A DNA stretch of 64,000 bases from Ryuthela nishihirai (lineage: Eukaryota > Arthropoda > Arachnida > Araneae > Heptathelidae): NCBI GenBank assembly GCA_038380435.1, contig JAWZYU010000027.1, positions 1,237,156-1,301,155 of the forward strand, written 5' to 3'. A program made the translations under genes and the position numbers. The notes under the pieces were generated by a model. That model searched no databases. It was not told where the DNA came from and saw nothing but the letters and a program-made list of their open reading frames with translations. How positions within the stretch are numbered: the first letter of the stretch is position 1; each line of letters opens with the position of its first letter. Below are positions 1 through 11,965 of the stretch, piece by piece.

Positions 1-993
1 TTGACTGGTTTTTTAATTCTAAAGCTCACTTGTTTATCTGACTCAATACAATTGGCAAAAAGACTGGACTTTTATTAAAGTATATGGCACAGGGGAAAAA
101 TGGAAAAACATTTTTTGTTCAGAAAAAGTCTTTTTATTCATATGCATTAAAATTATTTCTGTTATTAATTTTTTAAAATAAATTTTTATTTGCCTTTGCC
201 AGATGCATTTTTTTAGTACAAGACACTAGAAAAGTCCTATTAAAATAAAACTAGTCATCTTTTTGTTAAATATTTATTTTAAAAAAAAAATCCAGAACCA
301 AATGCTAATTTGGCATATAACATGCCTTTCATTAGTTATTTGGAAAAAAAAAAGCTCAAAAGTTATTTTTTTTTTGGTTGAACATAGGGAGAAAATAGTT
401 TGGCCCCTGGATGTAAACCACTTTTTCAAACAGAACACTAGAAGGGTTAAATATTAAAAGAATATTGTCTAAAATTGAAATTTAGAATAAATTTGATTGA
501 GATCTGTGACATTTCTCCTATAACATTTTTCTGTAAAAAACTTATTTTCAAAGTTAGAGAGCTTTGAATGTTGTTTCCCATTCGTATAACATGGAGGTAT
601 CCCAGTATGTTTGATAACAGTGTATTTTCTCATCCATATTCTTTGAAAAGTTAATTTCTGATTGTCAGGAGCATGAGCGCTTTAAAGAGAGAGTAATCAT
701 TGTCTGTACCATGGATAATTGCAACTAGTTTTTCACTCATAAGAATTGAAAAAGACATAATTTAGTTCTTACTACACATTTTTGCATATATAATTGCTAG
801 TGCCCTTATTACATTGGCACCCCTAGGCAGGTGTGCAGTGTCCTTTATGGGAAATCCATCCCTGCTGATATGCTGCATGCATTGCTTTTGCAGCTGTTTT
901 TTGGATGTTAAATTTGCAAAATTAAGAGGTATAAAAGGCCATTTAAATTCACAGAGGTTTGAAATTACAGAGGTTCAGATGATGAACTTAGTA
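1..993. other. AT-rich sequence, no gene seen
   Basis: The sequence is AT-rich with homopolymer runs. The short open frames show no recognisable motif. It ends where similarity to the 5' end of the LINE family begins. Confidence 0.6.
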
Positions 994-2737
994 AATGGTA
1001 GTAAGGTAGTCACTGAAAGGAGAGCTATGCATCAATCCCCTGTGATGATGCATAGAACCAGCCAGGATTAGCACTTAATATCCGACCACACCTTCTTGTG
1101 GTTTGGACCGTTAGTACCTTTCAAAAGAGACACTCTCGTGGAAGGGAATGGAAGGGCTGTCAGATCAGTGTGGCCTACTGATCTGGACTACCATGGCTAC
1201 TTTTCTTTTTTTCCACCCTGCTGAGGAGTGGTCAACCACACAGGATCCTGGTCCTGACAATATATACTAACCTGAACAGAATAATGGCTCTGAGCTTGTT
1301 TATGGATCCCAAATTTGCTGCACTGGTGGGTTTCTGTGGAGAAAAAATCTTCTGTTGTGTTTTCTGTTTGTTTGTGGGTTGGCAGCCCTACGTGAATAGA
1401 TTCACATGATATGTTTCACCAGCTGGTGGATAATCCTGAGCAAAGGTCATTGCAGGCACCTGAACTCTTGCTTCTACTGGCATCATCAAATCCTACATTA
1501 GAGGAAGTCTTCCAGTGTAGATGGCTTAAGCCTTTAGTAGTGGGGGAATGGGTCTTTGCCCCATGCCTGCGATTAGGGGGCTGTGTGATATTGTTGGCAT
1601 TCCCTTTCTCAATAAACATAGTTTCTTTAAACATCCAACTAAACATTTTTCCTCCGTAGGTAGTTGGAATGTAAGGACTCTGCACAGAGCTTATTCTCTT
1701 GATGTCTTCACACAAGAATTCCACCGTTTTAATTTAGATATTCTCAGCTTGCAAGAAACCAGATGGACAGATAAAGGTCAGATTCTTAAAAATAATCTTA
1801 AATTTTTCAGGGAGGGAAGATAATAAGCATCACCAAGGCATGGGTCTGCTTCTCAGCAGACACACTAGTGATGCTCTTCCACAATATGAGTGCATAAATG
1901 AAAGGTTTCTTACAGTAAAATTTCAGACTAGCATTAATGACTTGAATGTTATCTGCTGTTATGCCCCCATTGATGATGCCGACAAGGATAACAAGAATAG
2001 GTTTACAGACAACATCAGGACATTTTGAATTCCGTCAAGAAAGGAGATATTCCGTTTGTATTAGATGACTTCAATGCCAAAGTTTGTGCTGACTCTGACC
2101 TTTGGAGAGGGGTGATAGGCCCTTTTGGTATTGGTAGCTGCAATGGCCAACATTTCCTACAGGTAAGTAAACTCAATGGTTTCAGAATAACAAACTTATT
2201 ACAAACAATGGAACATACATAAGTACACATGGGTTTCACCTGATGGGCTGCATAAGAATATGATTGATTATATATTAATTAACAGAAAATGGGCTAATTC
2301 TGTTAGGAATACCAGATCATATAGGAGAGCTGCAATTGGATCTGATCATTACCTTGTTAAAAGTGTCTTTCAATTTAAACTTAAAAAGTGTTGTGCTAGG
2401 GTTAAAATATTTACCTTTAATACTGAAGCTCTGAAAGACCCAGTTATAGCTAAAACTTACCATGATAGGTTACTTAGTCATTATGACAGTCATGGTTTGC
2501 TTACTACTGAAGTTGAGGAAGAATGGGGCCATTTTAAACAAGCTTTTTTGGAAACTAAGAGTACTCCTTTAGGAAAAAAGGGGCAGAGGAGGTGCAGTGA
2601 TAAGGCACTTGAGCTTATTTCAAAAAGAAAGAAATATCCTTAATTAATACCCTGCTACTCCTAATAGAAAGCATTAGAAAGAGCTTAATAAACACATAAA
2701 AGATCAGTTAGCTGCTGATAAGAATCTTTGGCTTGAC
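994..2737 (+). pseudogene. LINE copy 1, 5' half (untranslated leader plus endonuclease), decayed
   Basis: This is the oldest of three copies of one APE-type non-LTR retrotransposon in the window. Its leader matches the 5' end of the minus-strand copy at 16,487-20,140. Coding similarity follows in broken frames: the endonuclease start (SWNVRTLHRAYSLDVF, then LDILSLQETRW) near 1,660-1,770, the ICCYAPIDD block near 1,950, and a DFNAKV block near 2,070 in which the usual G-D-F is changed to D-D-F. The conserved SDHYLVKSV stretch lies near 2,340. Frameshifts and stops prevent function. Similarity stops abruptly near 2,737 and resumes near 4,780, so about 2 kb of other DNA lies inside the copy. The family assignment (RTE-like) is an impression from motifs only. 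Confidence 0.85.
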
Positions 2738-4074
2738 CGTCAAGACCGTCTCAACTACAGGCCTGCCAAGACCGTTTCAACTACAGGCCTGCTCCAAGCT
2801 GCATATCACGTGATATGACATCAGTACCATGGGCTTACGCTTTTCAGCTGCAGACGATCAATTGCTATAGTAGCATCTGTATTAAATAATAAGGCTGTTT
2901 GTGTATGTGGCATTTTGCTAATACATTATTACAGAAAAGTATTGATTGTGTTTCAAACATTTCACTAAATAATTATAGCAAAGTGAGGAATGATAAAAAT
3001 TATAAAACAAAAAAAGAAAGCTATCAGTGTTTACAAGTAAAAATGACAAAATCTTAGAATTATCTTTTAAACATTGAAAGTATTTTATTTACTTATGTCC
3101 AACAGTGTCAGCATCATAGATGTTACAATATTTGTTTTTTTTCTCTTCACTTCTTGCTATGTGTAAGCAAAGATATTCAGACTTCATTTCCAAAGAAATA
3201 TTTTTGTGATGATAGATGTAATATCTATCAATGTTGAGTGAGTAATTCATATTACTTAGTAGGATTTCATAAATGATTACAGTATTTTTTGTTCTGTTCA
3301 TTAGACTAGTTGTTTGGGTAAATATCTTTCAGCAGCCATTTTTAAGCAAATATTAATGTGTCTTTGTCGATCTGTGAATGTGTCTCTACTGAGTCAGCAA
3401 CTGAAACAGAATAAAATATTTTTTATTGTTTATTTGCTTAGTTGTGTGAGTGACATTCACAAGCCATTTGTAATCAAATATTGATCTGATTCTAATGACT
3501 GATGCAGCATGTCTTGAAACAGTAGTTCAAAATATTGCTTAAAAGAAACTCATGGCTTATTAGAATATTTTGTTCTGTTCAGCAAAATAATAATCAAATA
3601 TTTCTTTTTATTCGAACATTTATTATTTAGTTCCCTTATTAGTGTGAAATTATTGTTTAAAAGTAATTCATAATTCTCTTTTTTGAAGTGCAAGATGGTT
3701 AAAAAGCATTAATCCTAGGGGAGATGTAAATGTTATGTAATATTTGTGTCATTTCTGTTTCGTTGGCAATTTTGTATCATAAACCTTCATTTTAATATAA
3801 AAATCAGGTAGAAAATATTTTGTATTCTCATTATAAGATGTTAAACTACATTGCAGAAGTTTTATTATTCATCTGATTTTGAATAAAATTATTGAAATAT
3901 AATTAACATTTGTACTTTAATTCTACAACTATCAGTAGTAAAAAAACTTTAAAATATTATCTTACTAAATAAAAGTAACTGAAATAAATATACCTTTTAA
4001 TTCTACAGCAATCAGCATGACTTTAAAATTTGATCTGGCAAAATTTCATTCAAAAAAATAAACTTATTTACTTT
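2738..4074. other. AT-rich insert inside LINE copy 1, no gene
   Basis: This is the left part of the block that interrupts the LINE. A roughly 23-bp motif (AAGACCGTYTCAACTACAGG core) occurs twice in direct orientation at about 2,747-2,793. The rest is AT-rich with no coding signal. Confidence 0.5.
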
Positions 4075-4553
4075 ATGAAATAATAAGCTGAAAAAAAATT
4101 ATCTTTGCCATAAATGGGATTTGAAGCTATGCCTGTTATGCTACCACTACACCACCAATGGCTAACCTTTTCTCAGCTTGTGTGACCTTATAAACTTTCC
4201 GGATTTCTTTTTTATTTGATTTGCACAGTGGTGCCATCTATCCAGGAAGTGGACAACTCTGTTGCCCCATATAGTTGGAATCAATATTTGTCACTCACAC
4301 TCATTTAACGCTATGAACATGAGTGACAAATATTGATTCCAACTATACGAGGCAACAGAGTTGTCCACTTCCCGGATAGATGGTACCACTGTGCGAATCA
4401 AATAAAAAAAAACCAGAAAGTTTATAAGGTCACACAAGCTGAGAAAAGGTTAGCCATTGGTGGTGTAGTGGTAGCATAATAAGCATGTTTCCTGGAGATA
4501 TGGGTTCGAATCCCACTCACGCAAAACCAATTTTTTTCAGCTTATTATTTCAT
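4075..4553. mobile_element. Palindromic tRNA-derived foldback element
   Basis: Two arms of about 230-240 bp are inverted copies of each other around a spacer of about 8 bp near 4,305-4,312. The outer ends read ATGAAATAATAAGCTGAAAA on one strand and its reverse complement at the other end. The right arm carries a tRNA-like block at about 4,450-4,523 with A-box-like (TGGTGTAGTGG) and B-box-like (GGTTCGAATCC) sequences and a well-paired T-arm. The acceptor stem does not pair, so it is not a functional tRNA. The left arm carries a more diverged inverted copy. It could be two head-to-head SINEs or a foldback transposon, and it sits inside LINE copy 1. Confidence 0.75.
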
Positions 4554-4779
4554 GAGTTTCACGTCTGCAGGACATATCCTGCGATTTTTTACTACTTATT
4601 TACTTTAATTCATGAGGTGTCAATTGTAAATGTTTTCGAATGACATTTGTGAAAATGAATTGAATATAAAGGAAAACAGTGAGATTTCCTAGGGTCATAC
4701 TTCAATGCGCTTTGGTGAATGCAAGCCCACTCCATTGATATCACGATTCGTTAGAGCAGGCCCGTTTCTTCATGACAGT

Positions 4780-6255
4780 CATGACTTGGCTGACAAAGCC
4801 GAGGAAGCAATTAGACAGCACAACAGCACAGCTGTAACAGATAGTTAATGTTTTGTGGGGTAGAAAACGGACAGGTATACAGGGATTAAAGAATAAATAA
4901 GATAAGGTAATAGAAGATGAGGATTCTCTCATGACTAGGTGGGCTGAGAATTTCAATGATGTCCTAAACAATGTGGTTAGTTCTACTCCCATTGTTTGTA
5001 ATGATGATGGATGCATTACTGGCTCTAATGCGGGCACTATAACACAGTCGGAAGTTATTTTGATTATTTCTAAATTTAAACTTCATAAATCCCCAGAGGT
5101 CGATGAAATTACTAAGAAAATGAGAGCTAGGAATGCTTTGGTTACCACTTGGATGACTGAAATTTTGAATATCTTTTATGATAAAGTCATGGTTCCTAAG
5201 GATTTTAACAGAGCTATTATCCCTATTTTCAAAAAAGGTGATTGCAGTTCTTGTGATAACTATAGGGGTATCAGCCTACTTTCTGTTCCAGGTCTTTGCA
5301 TGATTGTGCTTAATAGAATTAGGAATCTGATTGATAGGCAATTGCATGATGAGAAATGTGGATTCAGAAGTGGTAGAGGATGTGTGGATCAGATATTTTC
5401 ACTTAGGCAGTTTCGTGAGAAATGTGTAGAGTTTCAGAAACCTTTGGTTCCTAGCTTTGTTGATTTCAAAAAGTATTTTGACTCTGTTGATCATCATATT
5501 TTGTGGTTGATTGTGAAATCATATGGTATACCAGACAAGTTAGTTAACATAATGAAAGCTCTCTATAATAACACTGAGTCGTGTGTGAGAGTTGGTAAGG
5601 CTTGTAGCAATTGGTTTAGCATTACTTCTGGTGTTTGACAAGTATGCATTTCGTCTCCTTTTCTCTTTAGTTTGAATTGGTTATTGATTATGTTATGTGA
5701 AATTCACTGCAAGGGAAAGATTTTGGCCTTAAATGGTCTGGAGATACGAAAATTTCTGATATAGATTATGCTGATGATTTAGCCTTTTTGGCAAATGATG
5801 TTAATGAGATGAACTCTTTCATTAGAGCTGTTGATGAGACTGGTAGTAGAGTAGGTTTGGTTATAAACAGAGAGAAAACTAAAGTGATGAAAATTGGTCA
5901 GGCAGGCTGTGATTCAGTTAATTTGAATGGCTGCGGTCTTGAGCAGGTGTCACAGTAATTATCTTGGGAGCTATGTAACAGATACTGGTGCTGTGTGACA
6001 TGAGATTAACAGACAAATAGGGATTGCTGCCAGTACTTTTAAGAATCTACAGAGAGTGTGGAGAAGTAGGTGTATACACCTAAAGACTAAAATTAGGCTA
6101 CATAATAGTTTGGTTCTTTCTAAGATTAGTTATGGTAGCGAAACATGGACCCTGTGTAAGCAGAATAACAAGAAACTTGATGTCTTTAATTCTAGATTCT
6201 TAGGCAATATCTTGAGCATTAGGTGGTTTGACTTTGCAAATATGATGAGGTTAGA
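4780..6255 (+). pseudogene. LINE copy 1, 3' half (reverse transcriptase), decayed
   Basis: The copy resumes at ADKAEEA-like coding near 4,785. The longest open piece (4,931-5,638) covers reverse transcriptase fingers and palm: IPIFKKGD, NYRGISLLS, FRSGRGCVDQIFSLRQ and the FVDFKK-FDSVD region, followed by a stop in the GVRQG motif (TGA in place of CGA). The catalytic Y-A-D-D block is readable at about 5,770-5,780 in another frame. Similarity ends near 6,255 within the region equivalent to NDEVRQRS of the better copies, so the 3' tail is missing. It is dead by many frameshifts. Confidence 0.85.
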
Positions 6256-6448
6256 AGAAGGAAAATCCATTTTACATTACAATATGGTTTTTTTTTGTCT
6301 TTACCAAGAGAATTAAAATTAAAACAAACCAAAATAGATTTGGAAGGAGTTGGAGAAATATTCGAATAAAGAACACTTTTTATAATACTATAATGAACAA
6401 ATAAAAAAGGGGATAAACTTATATAAAAGATTATTTTTTCAATGAAAT

Positions 6449-7556
6449 ATATTACAAGAAAAAAAAAACTGCAACACCTGGAAGGATTAATGCCATTTTA
6501 TTGAAATGTAGGCAGCTATTAGCATACACTGAGATGTGTGATTGATTACATTATCAAAAAAAATATGGAAAATTACCACTCTACCTACCTGGTAAAGTGG
6601 TATAATAAGTATAATGTTGAACTATCCCACACAGCAATGCATTCATGAACACAGTGGGAAAAGCTATCTACAGCTCTATAATGTCCTCCTGAGGGATAGA
6701 ATGCCAAATAGCATGAAGTCCCTGTTCCATTTTAGCAACAGCATTTGTACCTCTTGGGTATTGTTGGAGCTGTTGGCCCATCATGTCCCAGATGTGTTCA
6801 ATGCATGAAAAGCCCAGCAAGCATGCTGGCCATGGTATTACCTGAAAGTTTTGCTCGGGCAGATACTGCAGACAAATTCGGGCTGTGTGGGGACAAGTGT
6901 TATCTTGCTGGTAAAAAGTTCCATGCTGCTGAACAAATGGGACAGCCACTGGCTGCAAAATGTTGGTAACATATCATTGCACAGTTTGAGATCCCCTTAT
7001 GATGGCCAGTTCTGATAGAGATGTTTGACTAATGGCACCCCACACCAAGACACCAGGTGCTGAAGCTGTGTGGCAATGTCACATGCACTGGGTGGCGTTC
7101 CTTTCCCCTGGATGACAGTGAACACATTATCTACCGTTGTACTGACCAAGACAAAAACAAGATTTATCACTAAGCATCATGGTACTCCACTCTTCATTCC
7201 AGTTCTGTCTGAGGTGACACCACTGAAGACTTGCTTGCATGTAAGCAGATGTGACGGGCAAACACAGTGCCAGACAACAGGTTCGTAAATGAAAACTGTA
7301 AAAGCTTGTTGTTTACCATCCATCTGGTAGGTATTCAACGTGTTACATGTTCCACAACATTTTGTCAACCACGGAGCTTTGGTTGCTTTTATCTGTGTTT
7401 GACTGTTCCGCACCTGCAACGTCAGCTAGTGCCTGTCTAATCATTTCGAACATCCTGCAAACCTAATCATTACCATATACTAGTCTCCCTAAATTTCATC
7501 ACATTTGCACAACTTCTTGTAAGTGTTGCATTTTTTATTTCCTATAGTGTATTTAA
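6449..7556 (-). pseudogene. Tc1-like DNA transposon, degraded
   Basis: The ends are inverted repeats: TACAAGAAAAAAAAAACTGCAACAC at the left and, inverted, CACTATAGGAAATAAAAAAT-GCAACACTTACAAG at the right. Between them, on the minus strand, 6,668-6,958 reads as the C-terminal half of a Tc1-type DDE transposase. QQDNTCPHTARICLQYL carries the second catalytic Asp, and LGFSCIEHIWDMMGQQL carries the third acidic residue (Glu), with the usual SPDLNP changed to LGFS. Further upstream pieces of the same protein (about 7,177-7,419) are frameshifted. There is no intact transposase. Confidence 0.85.
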
Positions 7557-7576
7557 GTTTACTTGTTTGGTTGATT

Positions 7577-7645
7577 TTATCTCTGAGCTGCACATTTTTG
7601 CACACAATGGGTTAAATCACAAGGACCCTGACCACTCATAGAAAG
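7577..7645 (+). repeat. SINE family B fragment
   Basis: This short match to the start of the family B repeat contains GAGCTGCACATTTTTGCACA, CAATGGGTTAAAT and CACAAGGACCC. The same order of blocks is seen at 14,548, 27,301 and (inverted) 35,531. Confidence 0.5.
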
Positions 7646-9250
7646 TCATCATCACTCTGTATTGAAGCAATCACCTGATTTAAGCTCACAAGTTTGATTT
7701 GATCTATTATGAACATATCTTTTCTTAAATTTTCAAAAATCTTCTAAAAATTAACAAAATACTATTTTTAAAAAAGGAAGATTTTGGAAGTAATTATGAA
7801 ATGTATACCTAATTTTTTGGTATATAACTGTAAAAAGTGTTATTAAAATTAATGTTACTACCATATTCATATTTTTACTTCAATAAAATTCAGGATTAAA
7901 TTCTCTTTAATTTGGTATAAAACATGACCTATTTCTGTAGATTAATTATTTATTAAAAATATTCTAAAACTGACTTTAATGGATTCTACAACAAACCTGG
8001 ACTTTTCTCACAGTATGAACACTAATGGTAAATGCATCATTTGAATGATCTTACTCATGTCTCACCTCATTTGAAGTCAACAATGAACTAGGATTGACTA
8101 AATTAGCTTGCCCTGCTCTGAATCGGAACTCACAAAATTAATGGACTTGACTGAAGCTACCAGTTTTTAAAAGAGTAAAAGCAAGGCATAAACAGTTTTA
8201 ATAATAAAAATAAACTGTATATGAAATAATGATAATATGATAATGTAAAATTTCAATGATAATACACTAAATATATTATAATTCATAACTTTGCGTCTAA
8301 TTTTATTGGCTCCCCAATCCCCACCAAAACAGTGATCTGTCGTAAATGCTAAAGTTTCAAAGTTTCAATGGGAGGGGGTGGATAATCACTTTCTGGCCTA
8401 GGGTGGTGAAGAAGGTTAATACAATCCTTTATATCATATTTATTACTCTAGCTCTGAGAGTGAATTAACAGCAAATTCAAGAAATACTAATACAAATACT
8501 TCTCAACATACTTACAGAGATGATGATGTAAATCTCATGCTAACAGAAATCAGAGCACTAAACGTCAGAAATAAAAGATATAAAAGACTTGAATTTTTCT
8601 CAAGTAAATATGAATTAATGCAAAGAATTTCATCTTATGAAAAAAAAAAATTAAATTGACTTAACCAGAAAACTAAATGATCTTGAAAATCAAAATAAGA
8701 AATTGCCTAAAAATACAATGCAAATGGATAATCAGTCATAATGATTTAGAATAGGCCTGTCTAACCTGCAGCTCATAAAACAAAAAACAATATACTAAAT
8801 CTGTATCTTTTCTCTAATTTTTTTTTACCAATTTTAAGTGCATAATTAAACAATTTTGCCAATTCATAGCACACTTTAAAAATGTATATTTTTATTTTTT
8901 CAATTATGTTTTCTTGATTTTTTATTCTTATTTCTTTCTTCCAACTTATTACTTGTTTTACCAATTTAAACTTGTTACAAATATATTTTGCTTTTAAGCT
9001 AAGAATTTTTCCTGTGGATCTTAAAAAATAATTTTTTTCTTTAGTGGTTCTTCACTTAGTTTGGGTTGAACAGGACTGATTTAGAATAATACGGAAAAAA
9101 TAAAAAATACTGAAATACATGTGTTGGAAAAAGAAGAAATTGAAAAAGTTGGTAACTAAAATGGAAAATATTGTGCAGAGTTTCAATATAAATAACATCA
9201 CATACAAATCGCTTGAAGGTGCTCAAAGACTGCTAACTAGAAACAAAAAT
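7646..9250. other. AT-rich sequence, no supported gene
   Basis: Open frames are short and of low complexity. A faint run of charged codons at about 8,470-8,740 could be the remains of a LINE ORF1-type coiled coil, but I cannot support that. Confidence 0.4.
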
Positions 9251-9570
9251 ACCGTATTTTAATGTGTATAAGGAACCCCCTGTTTTTTCATCAAAGATAT
9301 TTTTATTTTAAGATATAAAAAAAAAGAAATTTTTTATTCATCACACAAACCATAAAATTCCTCATCACTCTCATCTGATACATCACAATCAGCTACATCA
9401 ACTAGTTCATTATCATCATCATAGTCACTCTCATCAAGTTATGAAGATTTGAGTTTCGAGGAATTGAGTAATTTGTTAATATCTATAATACTATCCATGT
9501 ATAAGAAACCCCCCTATTTTTGGGACCCAATTTTTGGCAAAAAGGGGTTCCTTACACGTTAAAATACGGT
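9251..9570. mobile_element. Non-autonomous DNA transposon with perfect-ended TIRs (pogo-like derivative)
   Basis: The 320-bp element starts ACCGTATTTTAATGTGTATA and ends with the inverse (CCTTACACGTTAAAATACGGT), giving TIRs of about 28 bp with a GGAACCCC core. The interior on the minus strand still reads as an acidic peptide tail (ESDYDDDNELVDVADCD, then DESDEEFYGLCDE and a stop). That resembles the acidic C-terminus of jerky/pogo-type transposases. I infer an internal-deletion derivative of such an element. Confidence 0.7.
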
Positions 9571-9790
9571 AAAATCAAAATTATTATCAATCAGTCTACT
9601 CGACAACAGAGAAGAGATCAATGGATACAAAAAAAAAAAAAATATTGCAACTGATACTCATATAAATGATTTGGACACTTCATTCCTGAAAATCTAACCA
9701 TGATTAACTATTTTGGATAACTGAATTCTAATCGTGAACAACATAGAACTCTTTTTGAAGATAAGAGTGTTGGCAAAAAACTGAAAAAAT

Positions 9791-9980
9791 AAATAATACC
9801 TCCTCAAAAAGCTGCTTGCTACAGAGGTTTCACAAGAGCCTGCCAGCTTAATATGCCATAACAGGTCTGTGAAAATGTTAGGACCTCAACAGACACACAA
9901 CACAAATATCCATACCTTACCATGGGCTCAAACCCTGGTCCCTCTGATGAGTGGTCAAGCGGGTTAACCACTCGATCATA
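9791..9980 (-). repeat. SINE family A copy (reverse)
   Basis: Read on the minus strand it has a tRNA-like head (GAGTGGTTAACCCGCTTGAC, then GGGTTTGAGCCCATGGTAAG) followed by the family body, ending in a GCAGGCTCTTGTGAAACCTC-like block and GCAAGCAGCTTTTTGAGG. The same order is seen in the copies at 11,796, 25,029, 36,518 and 59,451. Confidence 0.75.
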
Positions 9981-10077
9981 GGATTAAAATTCAATTGTGA
10001 AAATGTTGAAAAAAAAATGCATCTAAAACAACAGGTCAACAACTTTGATGCACTGTAATCTAATAACTGTATAAGGA

Positions 10078-10490
10078 GGGTGTTCAAATAGCTCTTTATA
10101 GGTCTGTAGATTTGCACTCCTTTCTCTGAAGTTAATGAGCTAGGACTAGTTTGAAAGCTTGTCTAAATTCATCATTATGTATTAAAAGCACAGACCATAT
10201 CATCATTTCTCTCTTTGCTGGCAACATGTAAAATTCAGTCTGTGAAATCTGCATGTTATTGCTATGGAGCCTATTAAAGACAGGGAAAGATTTTACATTT
10301 TTACAAGGATACAGCTTGGGGACAACACAAAAAAAATTGTCCCGATTTATCACAAGTATTTGGGGATCATGCCTATTCATATGGCACTGTTACGGGATGA
10401 ATTTATGAGGATGGCAGAGCTTCAAAGACCTCGTGCAGGAAGACCAAAGGAAGCCGTGAATGAGAGAATCATCGCTGACTCATGAACCCA
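10078..10490 (+). pseudogene. mariner-like element, N-terminal fragment
   Basis: A GAGGGTGTTCAAATAGCTC-like terminal sequence at about 10,078 precedes an open frame (10,264-10,485) that starts MEPIKDRERFYIFTRIQLGD. It ends ELQRPRAGRPKEAVNERI, the latter being the linker motif after the mariner helix-turn-helix region. The middle of the DNA-binding domain is missing or scrambled, and the catalytic DDE/D part is absent. It is non-functional. Confidence 0.65.
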
Positions 10491-10959
10491 TTAAGGAAAA
10501 TTCACACATCACCATTTGGGTAATACATTTAGATGTGAAAACAATTATTCATCATTTAAAGCTAAGCATCAAATGGTTACCCCCAAAAACTGACATAACA
10601 GCAAAAAATATAAGCTGATATAAAAAAGAATACTAGGGATTTAAGGAATAAAAGGCCAATATAAAAAAAGGTCCCAAAATGGAAAAACTGTGACCTATTC
10701 CTTTTTTACCTCTAGCAAATATTAACTAAGCCATCAAACATTGCATTGTCTAACATTTAAATTAAGACTGAAAAATAACTTGGGAAAAATAGTTGTTTTT
10801 GTTTCAGATAACTATAAATTTTAAGTTACTACTAATATTTTTAAAACAGCTGAGCACAAAACCATCAATGTTTATTTAAATAACAGAATTTATATGGATT
10901 ATTTTTGCTCTTTATAGATCTACTGAATCAAAGGCTGAATATTTTATTGATGGACTTTT

Positions 10960-11660
10960 GAAAGACATTCTTCTGGAAATAAGAATATGGTAATAATAGG
11001 AGATAAGAATGTGAATATTTTGGGTTCACATCACACTATGCAATATATAAGGATCTTTTAGAAAGTTTAGATTTTACATATTGTATTAATAGTGTAACAA
11101 GATCGTTGTCATATTTTTATTTAGATCATCATTTGAAATTCATATACCTATGAAATCATTTATAATTAAACATGGTATCAGTGATTATTGTATGATTGCA
11201 GTGGTAAGATTCTAACAATTGGATAACAGTGGATTGCATTCCAACAAGCTATTTTTATCACCATTTGCTGATTATTAAATTTAAGGATATGGTTGGGCTG
11301 ATATTTTTAACATTTTTAATGTGATTTTGAAATGTTTATGAATAAGCTGAAAAGGTGTGAAGATACTTCAGAGATAAAATTCAAAGTAGCGAATAAAAGA
11401 AAAAAGATTAAACCATGGATAACCAATATTTTTTTTGAAATTCGAAAAAGGAAAAAAATGTTAATTTAAAATGGGAAAAAGCAACATAGTTTAGAATATA
11501 AAAGTTTCAGAGACACTGAAACAGAACAAATTAAAAAAGCTGGCAATAAGATGAAAAGAAATGGAATATTATCAATGAATTAACTAATAAAAATTTAACA
11601 CCAAGATTAATAGGATTGAATATGATAGAAAGAATTTATATATGATCCAAAATTCTTTCT
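10960..11660 (+). pseudogene. Decayed LINE of a second type, endonuclease region
   Basis: Broken frames read like the end of an APE endonuclease of the CR1/L2/jockey type. A GDKNVNILGS-like block sits near 10,995, the INSVTRSLS-like block near 11,090 and the HGISDYCMI block near 11,180. They are followed by KPWITNIFFEIRKRKK near 11,410 and WNIINELTNKN near 11,560, which resemble the linker before the reverse transcriptase. It differs from the other LINE family in the window. No RT motif survives, partly because a SINE follows at 11,796. Confidence 0.55.
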
Positions 11661-11795
11661 TGGTATTTTTAACAATTATTTTACATTTTACATGTAACAG
11701 ATTTGAAATAGGTTAAAAGTGAGGGCATGAAAATTAATAAGATTTCTAGAAGTATCCCAAATAGTATAGTTTTAGCACAGACTAATAAACAGGAG

Positions 11796-11965
11796 CTGTG
11801 GTTAACATGCTTGGCTATTGATTATAGGGACCTGGTTCAAATACCGGATAAGGTATTGATGTTTCCTTTCTTCTATTGGGGTCTCACCTTCATCACAGGT
11901 ATTTTCTATGATGTATTAAACTGACAGGCTCTTGTCAGACCTATATGGCAAGCAGCTGTTTGAGA
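11796..11965 (+). repeat. SINE family A copy
   Basis: The tRNA-like head is worn (CTGTGGTTAACATGCTTGGC, then CCTGGTTCAAATACCGG). The body ends ACTGACAGGCTCTTGTCAGA, then GCAAGCAGCTGTTTGAGAG. Confidence 0.75.

Noticed and set aside
4450..4523. Functional tRNA gene
   Set aside because: The T-arm and boxes are good, but the acceptor stem does not pair and the sequence is part of a long palindrome.
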